Shown here: piece by piece, positions 1 through 5,139 of the stretch
How the letters are laid out: each line of letters begins with the position of its first letter
How positions within the stretch are numbered: the first letter of the stretch is position 1
Origin: a candidate division TA06 bacterium SM23_40
GTDB lineage: Bacteria; LJUI01; SM1-40
NCBI GenBank assembly: GCA_001303705.1
Contig: LJUI01000135.1
Coordinates: 1-7,018, forward strand
Direction of reading: 5' to 3'
Length of the DNA: 7,018 bases
Made by a program: the position numbers and the translations under genes
Notes under the pieces: model-generated
Database searches by the model: none
What the model was told of the DNA's origin: nothing
What the model saw: the letters and a program-made list of their open reading frames with translations, nothing else

Positions 1-50
1 ATCGAAAGCACGGAAAAGGTGTGAAGATGAGTAGAAGTCATACCTCCCGG

Positions 51-79
51 ATTCTATTCCCGCACGACCACCGCGTCAA
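51..79 (-). promoter_or_regulatory. Leftward sigma70-like promoter
   Basis: On the minus strand the sequence reads TTGACG (79-74), a 17-base spacer, then TAGAAT (56-51). That is one mismatch to each consensus box at the best spacing. Transcription would start near base 43-45 and run leftward out of the window. The minus strand from 41 to the window edge is open from an ATG (MTSTHLHTFSVLS...), so a leaderless or very short-leader gene could begin there, but 13 codons are too few to call it. The -35 box lies inside an inverted repeat shared with the rightward promoter. Confidence 0.4.
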
Positions 80-91
80 CCCCAATCCCTC

Positions 92-133
92 CCGGGGACG
101 TTGGTAGGTTCAGAAGGTTACGGCCGGGGACGT
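92..133. repeat. 10-bp direct repeat between divergent promoters
   Basis: CCGGGGACGT occurs at 92-101 and again at 124-133, perfectly conserved and 32 bases apart, close to three helical turns. Both copies lie in the 70 bases between the two opposed -35 boxes. Two half-sites on one face of the helix in that place would suit a dimeric or cooperative transcription regulator. The repeat is directly visible; the regulatory role is inference. Confidence 0.4.
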
Positions 134-149
134 GCTCGGGAGTTTTGGG

Positions 150-178
150 TTGACGGGGGGAGGTGGTCGTAATAGGAT
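150..178 (+). promoter_or_regulatory. Promoter of the radical SAM gene
   Basis: TTGACG (150-155), a 17-base spacer and TAGGAT (173-178) match the sigma70 consensus at 5/6 and 4/6 positions. The predicted transcript starts near 185, leaving about 50 nt before the TTG start at 234. The -35 box lies in the right arm (147-170) of an inverted repeat whose left arm (64-82) holds the -35 box of the opposed promoter. The arms share 9-base blocks: GGGTTGACG with CGTCAACCC, and GGTGGTCGT with ACGACCACC. Confidence 0.5.
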
Positions 179-233
179 ATGTGGGCCTTTCTGTGCGCCC
201 ATCAGGTCGGCCTGCCTCCGGAGGTGTTCTCCG

Positions 234-1751
234 TTGGATGGTGTGTCTTCTCCTGCGATCAATCCGGTGAGCGTATTGCTCATCAACCCCCCTGTCTTCT
301 TGCTCGCGCGTGATATGCGTTCAGGTGCCGGGATTCCGTCCGGCCTTCTCTCGATCGCGGCCGTGCTCAATGCCCACGGGTACCGGGCTCTGGTGTACAA
401 CGCCGATTTCGAGGGTTCAGTGAGAGCGAGGTCCGGACGGCGAGGGCATGCGAGCAGGGGGTTGGGTGCACAGGAGATATGGAGCTCCGTGCGGGAAGTG
501 ATGAGGGAGCATCGTCCCGGGGCTGTGGGGATATCGTTCGCCACGGGCGGGCTAGCACCTGCAATCGAGCTAGCCAGGCTCGTCAAGGAGATCGATCCGG
601 GGGTATGGGTGATCGCGGGGGGCATCCATCCCACGGCCCGGCCTGAGGAGGTACTCTCCTCCCCCGGATTCGATGTGGCGGTGTGCGGTGAGGGGGAATA
701 CACCACCCTCGAGGTGATCCGGGCGCGGGAACAGGGACGGCCGCTCGGGGATGTCCCGGGGATCGCGTACCGTGATGAGGGGAGGGTGGTAGGGACGGGG
801 CGAAGATCCCGTATCGACGACCTCGATCAGATTCCCGTCGACTATCGAGACTTGCTGATCGATGTCGATCTCTATCCCCGGGAGGCGCTGGGATATATCT
901 GGACGTCTCGGGGATGTCCATTCAGCTGCGCGTATTGCTCATCTGCGATTATCTGGGGTGGGGAGGTCCGATTCCGCAGCCCCGAGCACGTAGTTGAGGA
1001 GCTCGGTCACGTCTTCGGGCGGTACGGGGTCCGTGACTTTCGCTTCATTGACGACAACTTCACCTACCATCCCCGACGCGTGACCCGGATCTGTGAGGGC
1101 ATCCTCGACCGAGGACTGAGGATATCGTGGTCCTGCTGTTCGCGGGCCGATCTGGCGATGAAGTTTTCCCCTGACCTGCTACGACTCATGCGTCGATCGG
1201 GATGTCGGCGTATCTGCATCGGATTCGAATCAGGGTCTCAACAGATCCTGGACTCGGTGGGCCGCGGGGTCTCTCTTTCCGATATGGCGGTCACCCTGGG
1301 AGCGATGAAGCGGGCTGGTATCGGCATCCATGCGGACTTCATTATCGGGATGCCCGGGGAGAGCAGCACCAGTCTGGCGGCCACGTTCGATCTGGTGCGC
1401 CGGGTAGGTGAGGGTGCTGGAGCGACTCTGAGTATTGCTCGCTTTCGCCCGTACCCGGGGACGCCGCTGTCGGAGGATCAGGCTTCCCGCGATCCCGGCG
1501 CCCGGACGGTTGCGGCTCCGGGCCGGGATCAACCGGTCACGGACGGGGAGATCGACCGCTGGGTGGAGATGGCGAGACAATACGCCGAGGTACACAATGT
1601 GCGCGTGCTGGCGCGCAGCCCGACGTTCGTCCTTGGCCGGCTCAGGGAGAATCTCCGATCTCCGCGGGGGATGGCGGGACTCGTCTCACGAGTAGTGCGT
1701 TCCTATCTTGCCCGCTCCAGGCCGCCGGCCGGGCCCTGTTGTCGGCAATAA
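234..1751 (+). CDS. B12-binding-domain radical SAM enzyme
   Basis: A protein of about 505 residues with the two-domain layout of cobalamin-dependent radical SAM enzymes. Residues ~12-165 are a B12-binding Rossmann-type domain (VSVLLINPP; GIPSGLLSIAAVLNAHGY; IAGGIHPTARPEEVL; CGEGEYT). The radical SAM core begins TSRGCPFSCAYCS, whose CxxxCxxC cysteines (~228, 232, 235) bind the [4Fe-4S] cluster that cleaves S-adenosylmethionine. RFIDDNF, IGFESGSQ, IIGMPGES and the closing YPGTPL follow in usual order, then a ~95-residue C-terminal region. Known relatives methylate or rearrange unactivated carbons in hopanoid, bacteriochlorophyll and antibiotic pathways; nothing here reveals the substrate. TTG at 234 is chosen because GGAGGTG lies 7 nt upstream, the conserved domain starts soon after, and the promoter at 150-178 lies upstream of it. 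The in-frame GTG at 132 would put that promoter inside the gene. Likely cytosolic, possibly membrane-associated. Confidence 0.9.
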   Translation: MDGVSSPAINPVSVLLINPPVFLLARDMRSGAGIPSGLLSIAAVLNAHGYRALVYNADFEGSVRARSGRRGHASRGLGAQEIWSSVREVMREHRPGAVGISFATGGLAPAIELARLVKEIDPGVWVIAGGIHPTARPEEVLSSPGFDVAVCGEGEYTTLEVIRAREQGRPLGDVPGIAYRDEGRVVGTGRRSRIDDLDQIPVDYRDLLIDVDLYPREALGYIWTSRGCPFSCAYCSSAIIWGGEVRFRSPEHVVEELGHVFGRYGVRDFRFIDDNFTYHPRRVTRICEGILDRGLRISWSCCSRADLAMKFSPDLLRLMRRSGCRRICIGFESGSQQILDSVGRGVSLSDMAVTLGAMKRAGIGIHADFIIGMPGESSTSLAATFDLVRRVGEGAGATLSIARFRPYPGTPLSEDQASRDPGARTVAAPGRDQPVTDGEIDRWVEMARQYAEVHNVRVLARSPTFVLGRLRENLRSPRGMAGLVSRVVRSYLARSRPPAGPCCRQ

Positions 1752-1765
1752 TCTAGAGAATTCTA

Positions 1766-1795
1766 TTGACAGGACGGGCATCGGTGGGGTACAAT
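1766..1795 (+). promoter_or_regulatory. Near-consensus promoter of the small secreted protein
   Basis: A perfect TTGACA (1766-1771), an 18-base spacer and TACAAT (1790-1795, one mismatch) form the best promoter in the window. It begins 14 nt after the stop of the radical SAM gene, so the downstream gene is its own transcription unit. The bases just upstream are AT-rich and hold the 8-bp palindrome AGAATTCT (1757-1764), which touches the -35 box and could act as an UP-like or operator element (inference). Predicted start is near 1802. Confidence 0.65.
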
Positions 1796-1800
1796 CCCTG

Positions 1801-1861
1801 GGCGAGGAGAAGCGGCTCGATTGCCTGATACGAGCCTTTGGGTCTCGAGGTGGGGTATCAG
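1801..1861 (+). promoter_or_regulatory. Structured 5' leader, two hairpins
   Basis: Two hairpins fill most of the leader between the predicted start (~1802) and the ribosome site. The first pairs GGC (1801-1803) with GCC (1823-1825) and CGAG (1803-1806) with CTCG (1816-1819), the shared C allowing alternative registers. The second pairs CTGATAC (1825-1831) with GTATCAG (1855-1861), and inside it GAG (1832-1834) with CTC (1844-1846), leaving an 8-base 3' bulge. No known riboswitch class is recognised. It could stabilise the mRNA or gate the ribosome site at 1871-1876. Confidence 0.4.
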
Positions 1862-1882
1862 CATCGTTCGAGGGGGCGCACA

Positions 1883-2386
1883 ATGAAGAAGATCATGAAT
1901 GAGAAGAGACGGCTCATAGGGGTTCTTGCACTGATCGCTCTGACGGCGGGCATGCTTGCCTGGCAGGTGCAGGCGTCGAACATAGAGAAAGAGGATGCGC
2001 GGAGGGAGTTCGGGGAGGCGTACGTGGAGATCGACCAGGTCTTCACAGACTACCAGTACTACTATCCCGGCGACCCGGTCCTGGTGACGGTGATCTGGAC
2101 CTACGTCAATACCATCATACCGGGAATGCCGTTCGATTTCGATGTCACCCTGGGGATCGCGCGCAATAATCCGCCGTACTACGGCGGCCTGCAGACGGCC
2201 GAGGTCAACTGCGACAACTACATCCCGGGAACCTACTATACCTCACACTGCCTCACGATTCCGTGGACCGCGCCGTCCGGCATCGAGGGTATCTGTGGGG
2301 CCAAGGTGACGCCTGAACCACCGTACCAGAGCCACGGCACTGGCACGGTGCAAGGAAACGTCTTCCATATTATGGAGTGGGAGTAG
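1883..2386 (+). CDS. Small secreted Ig-like protein, function unknown
   Basis: A 167-residue exported protein of no family I can name. The N-terminus is a typical Sec signal: a lysine/arginine-rich start (KK, EKRR), a hydrophobic stretch at ~11-27 and a VQA site after residue 31. The mature ~136 residues are rich in Tyr, Pro and Asn with alternating hydrophobic strands (YYYPGDPVLVTVIWTYVN; FDFDVTLGIARNN; TIPWTAP), which suggests one Ig-like beta-sandwich. Three cysteines remain after cleavage, in VNCDNY, SHCLTI and GICGAKV, so one disulfide is possible. The ATG at 1883 is preferred over in-frame TTG at 1838 because AGGGGG lies 6 nt upstream and the signal peptide begins there. It has its own strong promoter, structured leader and terminator, so it is probably expressed as an abundant single-gene message. 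Location is periplasmic or extracellular. Confidence 0.75.
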   Translation: MKKIMNEKRRLIGVLALIALTAGMLAWQVQASNIEKEDARREFGEAYVEIDQVFTDYQYYYPGDPVLVTVIWTYVNTIIPGMPFDFDVTLGIARNNPPYYGGLQTAEVNCDNYIPGTYYTSHCLTIPWTAPSGIEGICGAKVTPEPPYQSHGTGTVQGNVFHIMEWE

Positions 2387-2418
2387 CCCGGCCGCCGACT
2401 CGCAGGATTCGAGACACC

Positions 2419-2471
2419 CACCTCGCGGATGATACGTCTGCATGGAACGTAATCTGCGAGGTGTTCCTTTT
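2419..2471 (+). terminator. Intrinsic terminator after the small secreted gene
   Basis: CACCTCGCGGA (2419-2429) pairs over 11 bases, with one G-U, with TCTGCGAGGTG (2453-2463). TACGT (2433-2437) pairs with ACGTA (2447-2451) inside it. The stem is followed at once by TTCCTTTTCC, a pyrimidine tract with six T in ten. It sits 33 nt past the stop codon and separates this gene from the beta-propeller gene, for which I see no good promoter; partial read-through may feed it. Confidence 0.7.
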
Positions 2472-2556
2472 CCGGAGATGACACGTGAGTGGCGCGGGCC
2501 GGCGCTCGTCCTGTGGTATGGAGAGTGCGCGGACTGAGCAGGTTCTGGAGGATTTC

Positions 2557-3885
2557 GTGATCCGCCCGGTACGATCATTCAGTCTCGTTAGGTCTGCCCT
2601 CGGTGTCCTGCACCTGGTCGCCCTCCTCGCGTGCGTTGGCGCTGCAGACGCACGGATAGAGGGAGAGTTCCAGCTCAACACCTGGGTCGCGGGGGATCAG
2701 GAGCGGCCGGCGGTCGCCTCGCATCCGGCCGAGGGGTGGGTCGCGGTCTGGCAATCTGGTGAACAGGATGGCGACTGCTACGGCGTGTACGGAAGGCTCT
2801 TTGCCCCGGAGGGAGAGCCGGACGGAGAGGAATTCCGTGTCAATGTCGACACGATCGGATGCCAGATGTTTCCCCGCATTGATTCCGACCCGACAGGCAG
2901 GTTTGTCGTCGTCTGGCAATCGTGGGGGCAGGATGGTTCTGGATACGGGATATTCGGGCGTCGCTTCGATGATGAGGGCACCCCTCTCGGGCCGCCGTTT
3001 CAGATCAACATCTGGACTGCCGGCAACCAGGAGCGACCGGCGGTTGCGACACAGAGTGATGGCTCGTTCCTCGTAGTCTGGCAGTCTTCCGCACAGGATG
3101 GATCGAGCTATGGGGTGTACGGGCAGGAATTCGATGAGGAGGGCAACCCGACGGGCGAGGAGTTCGGTGTCAATGTGGAGACCGAGGGGTGGCAGGGCAA
3201 TCCCGATCTGGCCATCGGGCCTGCGGGGACATGGGTTGTTGTCTGGGAATCGGAGAACGGCGACGGCAATGGGTTCGGTATCCTGGCCAGGCGCTTCGGA
3301 GCCGCGGGCATTCCGCTCGGCCCTGAGATCGCAGTCAACGAGCACCTCATCAATGATCAGATCCTCCCCGCTGCGGGCGTCGATAGCCAGGGCAACCTCA
3401 TCGTCGTCTGGTCGTCGGAGGATCAGGATGGCCATCGGTTCGGCGTCTATGCGAGGCGGTTCTCGTCCGAGTTGGTGCCCCTGGGCGAAGAATTCCAAGT
3501 GAATACCTACACCTACAAGGATCAGATGGGCCCGAGCGTGGCCGTGACCCCTGATGGGCAGTTCGCAGTCCTCTGGATGTCATCGTTTCAGGACGGGAGC
3601 GGTCTGGGAGTATTCGGTCAGGTCTATCTGGCCAACGGGCAGCCGTTGGGAAGCGAGTTCCAGGTGAACGAGTATACCGATCTCTATCAGTCATTCCCCC
3701 GGGCGGCGTGCGATACAGGATGTCTGGTCATCGTCTGGCAGTCCGATGTTCAGGACGGGGACGGGTACGGTATCTGGGCTCGTGCTTACCAGATGGCCGA
3801 GCTGGGTGGGGACAGTGAGAGGATCGCGCGGCCGCACGGAGCGCAACATGCCGGGACGGGATCGAATCTGCCCGCGAAGGAATAG
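2557..3885 (+). CDS. Secreted seven-bladed beta-propeller protein
   Basis: A 442-residue exported protein made almost wholly of repeats. After a signal peptide (RPVR start, hydrophobic ALGVLHLVALLACVGA, ADA site near residue 32) come seven consecutive units of exactly 55 residues, each following F-Q-V-N-x-x-T-x-x-x-Q-x-x-P-x-V-A, then VVVWQS, QDGxGYGI, a basic GRRF and GxPLGxEF. Seven units of four short strands fit a seven-bladed propeller, usually a binding or scaffold fold. QDGDG-like loops may bind calcium (inference). A ~24-residue polar tail follows. I prefer GTG 2557 (GGAGG 5 nt upstream) because it gives a normal-length signal. In-frame GTG 2485 also has a GGAG 7 nt upstream and would add 24 residues before the signal. 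The next gene starts 2 nt past the stop, so the two are probably cotranscribed. Ligand unknown. Confidence 0.85.
   Translation: MIRPVRSFSLVRSALGVLHLVALLACVGAADARIEGEFQLNTWVAGDQERPAVASHPAEGWVAVWQSGEQDGDCYGVYGRLFAPEGEPDGEEFRVNVDTIGCQMFPRIDSDPTGRFVVVWQSWGQDGSGYGIFGRRFDDEGTPLGPPFQINIWTAGNQERPAVATQSDGSFLVVWQSSAQDGSSYGVYGQEFDEEGNPTGEEFGVNVETEGWQGNPDLAIGPAGTWVVVWESENGDGNGFGILARRFGAAGIPLGPEIAVNEHLINDQILPAAGVDSQGNLIVVWSSEDQDGHRFGVYARRFSSELVPLGEEFQVNTYTYKDQMGPSVAVTPDGQFAVLWMSSFQDGSGLGVFGQVYLANGQPLGSEFQVNEYTDLYQSFPRAACDTGCLVIVWQSDVQDGDGYGIWARAYQMAELGGDSERIARPHGAQHAGTGSNLPAKE
2668..3822 (+). repeat. Seven 165-bp in-frame repeats (propeller blades)
   Basis: The residue following the Glu or Pro of the EF/PF/EI landmark recurs every 55 codons, seven times, giving units starting at 2668, 2833, 2998, 3163, 3328, 3493 and 3658 with no insertion or deletion between them. 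The most constant parts are VWQS, QDG and G-I/V-x-G/A-R. Blades 1 and 3 share W-x-A-G-x-Q-E-R-P-A-V-A, while 2 and 4 share V-N-V-x-T, which hints at duplication of a two-blade block. The last unit decays after WARAY. Confidence 0.85.
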
Positions 3886-3887
3886 AC

Positions 3888-4154
3888 GTGAGGAGAGCGA
3901 TGCTAAGATTGGTCCTTATCCTGCTCACCTGCTTGCTGACAGCCCCTGCCGTCTGCTGCGCACAGTCGGTCTTCATCTGGAAGATGGAGACCGAGTCAAT
4001 CGTCGATCCGGACGGCGGCGGGTCGGTGCAGCAAGATTATGCTGTGAAGCGTGCACTCGACGAGCTGGAGCTCGTCTATGAGGTGGGTAGAGATCTCCCG
4101 GAAGATCTGTCGCCGTACCGGGTCATCTTCGTCCTCATGGGATGGTGGTGCTGA
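3888..4154 (+). CDS. 5' part of exported protein interrupted by in-frame TGA
   Basis: The first 88 codons of a gene that is open through codon 357 but for a TGA at codon 89. The N-terminus is a Sec signal (MRRAMLRLVLILLTCLLTAPAVCCA, cleavage probably before QS). Then comes the start of an alpha/beta domain (VFIWKMETE, a helix with ALDELELVYEV, and strand YRVIFVLMGWW), which stops in mid-fold. The start is GTG 3888 with GAAGGAA 5 nt upstream; ATG 3900 with AGGAG 4 nt upstream is about as good and does not change the product's nature. It lies 2 nt past the propeller gene. An 88-residue product would be a signal peptide plus a third of a domain, so it is not a natural end. Recoding, nonsense mutation and sequence error are weighed in the findings. 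Confidence 0.7.
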   Translation: MRRAMLRLVLILLTCLLTAPAVCCAQSVFIWKMETESIVDPDGGGSVQQDYAVKRALDELELVYEVGRDLPEDLSPYRVIFVLMGWWC

Positions 4155-4205
4155 GGCGGGGGCGGAGCTACGATTGCTCCGGAGGAGCAATTGCGATTGA
4201 CCTCG
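4152..4205 (+). other. In-frame TGA with SECIS-like hairpin
   Basis: TGA at 4152-4154 is in the same frame as both flanking coding parts (Trp-Trp-Cys before, four Gly after). Downstream, ATTGCTCC (4173-4180) pairs perfectly with GGAGCAAT (4184-4191) around a GGA loop; a G-U and a C-G pair extend it to ten. The loop begins 26 nt past the TGA and has G at its first two positions, within the usual description of bacterial selenocysteine insertion elements. TGAGG (4152-4156) can also pair with CCTCG (4201-4205), closing a larger arm at the TGA. The element also contains GGAGGAG (4181-4187), a ribosome-site-like sequence 9 nt before TTG 4197. The structure is seen; its function is inference. Confidence 0.4.
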
Positions 4206-4961
4206 TTCCTCGACGATGGCTGCGGCCTGTACATCGAGGGGAATGACTTCGGCATGCACCATCACGCGTGTTCGCTGTACGGGTACTTCGGCTGCGCATA
4301 TCTCGGCGATGGCAACAACTACTACAACGTCGCCCGCCTCGACGGTCAGGCCGGGAGCCTGGCAGAGGGTATGGTCTTTCACATGCTCTATGGTCAGGAG
4401 CCCGACATATTTCCCGACGAAATAGGCAATGCCGGCGGCGCTCTGTTGTTCTTGTCTCAGGACGGCATCGGCCGCGGCGTGCAGCACAGTCCTCTGGGGT
4501 ATGAGTATCGGGCGATCCACCTCACCGTGCCCTTCGGCGCCCTTATCGACGAGGAGTCCACCAAGTCTCAGCTCATGGCTCGATATGTCGACTTCCTCTG
4601 GAGCACAATCCACGTCGGGGTGGACCCGGATACGACGCTCATCCCCCAGGGCGGGATTCTCGAGTACGACTGGTCTCTGGTGAACAACTCCGGTGTGCCT
4701 CAGTCGGTCTGGGCACGATCCCGCGTGAGGCTCCCCGGGGGGACGGTCCTTCCCCTCCTCGGGCCGGTTCCGGTCACCCTCGGGCCCGGGCAGCAGGTGA
4801 GCGGACACCGGGTGCACGGGGTCCCGGCAAACGCGCCGATCGGTGAGTATGTGTACATCGTCGAAGTCGGTGTGCCGCCCGACAGCCTCATCGACCAGGC
4901 CAGATTCGCGTTCAGCGTGGAGAGCGGGATGAGAGTGGATGGCGCTTCTGGTTCCGACTGA
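4191..4961 (+). CDS. 3' part of interrupted protein: alpha/beta domain plus Ig-like end
   Basis: About 256 codons open from the TGA to a TGA stop at 4959-4961, in the same frame as the 5' part. The first ~140 residues complete the alpha/beta domain (EEQLRLTSFLDDGCGLYIEGNDFG; AGGALLFLSQDG), with a layout reminiscent of ThuA- or glutamine-amidotransferase-like folds; that likeness is tentative. Residues ~143-244 form an Ig-like domain (DPDTT, LPGG, LGPGQQ, HGVPANAPIGEY, VEVGVPP, FAFSVE) that matches the end of the next gene motif for motif. This part lacks its own signal peptide. It could start alone at TTG 4191 or 4197 behind GGAGGAG, but that would split the domain at a beta-strand and leave it in the cytosol, so one long protein is the likelier ancestral form. 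No further lesion is seen downstream, so any inactivation is recent or the TGA is read through. Confidence 0.7.
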   Translation: MRLTSFLDDGCGLYIEGNDFGMHHHACSLYGYFGCAYLGDGNNYYNVARLDGQAGSLAEGMVFHMLYGQEPDIFPDEIGNAGGALLFLSQDGIGRGVQHSPLGYEYRAIHLTVPFGALIDEESTKSQLMARYVDFLWSTIHVGVDPDTTLIPQGGILEYDWSLVNNSGVPQSVWARSRVRLPGGTVLPLLGPVPVTLGPGQQVSGHRVHGVPANAPIGEYVYIVEVGVPPDSLIDQARFAFSVESGMRVDGASGSD

Positions 4962-5003
4962 TCGAGCGCGAGGGCGCGTTACAGACGTCGCATTTGATAG
5001 TAC

Positions 5004-5026
5004 GCGATGCAGCTTCCCGGCATCGC
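5004..5026 (+). terminator. Possible weak terminator hairpin
   Basis: GCGATGC (5004-5010) pairs perfectly with GCATCGC (5020-5026) around a 9-base loop, 43 nt past the stop of the interrupted gene. The following CTTGTC is only weakly T-rich, so termination would be partial or Rho-assisted. No convincing promoter is seen between here and the beta-helix gene, so some read-through would be needed for its expression. Confidence 0.3.
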
Positions 5027-5096
5027 CTTGTCGGGGGCGGGGCGTGCGAGCTCGGGGGAGTTGACCAGTACACGGACCTCCTGGAGGGGAGGGTAT

Positions 5097-5117
5097 GCTC
5101 CTCCCACGCGGAGGAGC
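5097..5117 (+). promoter_or_regulatory. Leader hairpin before the beta-helix gene
   Basis: GCTCCTCC (5097-5104) pairs perfectly with GGAGGAGC (5110-5117) around a CACGC loop, ending 11 nt before the true ribosome site GGAGG (5129-5133). The left arm carries CCTCC, which resembles the 16S anti-Shine-Dalgarno and could instead pair with that GGAGG, giving two alternative folds. A translational switch is possible but unproven. Confidence 0.35.
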
Positions 5118-5139
5118 GACAGCGGAAGGGAGGCGGAAC

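Noticed and set aside
1-24. End of an upstream plus-strand gene (TGA at 22-24)
   Set aside because: Seven codons carry no family signal and any frame ends by chance; the divergent-promoter layout suggests a minus-strand neighbour instead.
132-233. GTG at 132 as the start of the radical SAM gene
   Set aside because: It would put a good promoter (150-178) inside the coding region and add 34 residues with no domain likeness. TTG 234 has a strong ribosome site 7 nt upstream.
110-706. 198-codon open frame on the minus strand, in the direction of the leftward promoter
   Set aside because: It starts beyond the leftward promoter, overlaps the conserved B12-binding domain and has composition typical of an antisense shadow.
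234-2386. Radical SAM enzyme plus small protein as a ribosomal-peptide system
   Set aside because: The small protein has its own promoter and terminator, a normal Sec signal and an Ig-like mature part, with no leader/core layout or repeated modification residues.
2575-3498. 307-codon open frame on the minus strand
   Set aside because: It mirrors the propeller repeats of the real gene; its periodicity comes from that array and it has no ribosome site or family features.
4140-4200. Frameshift as the cause of the split gene
   Set aside because: Both coding parts are in the same frame, so only the TGA interrupts them; no insertion or deletion is needed.
5061-5099. TTGACC...TATGCT as a promoter for the beta-helix gene
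   Set aside because: The spacer is 27 bases, too long for sigma70, and no -10 box lies at 16-18 bases.
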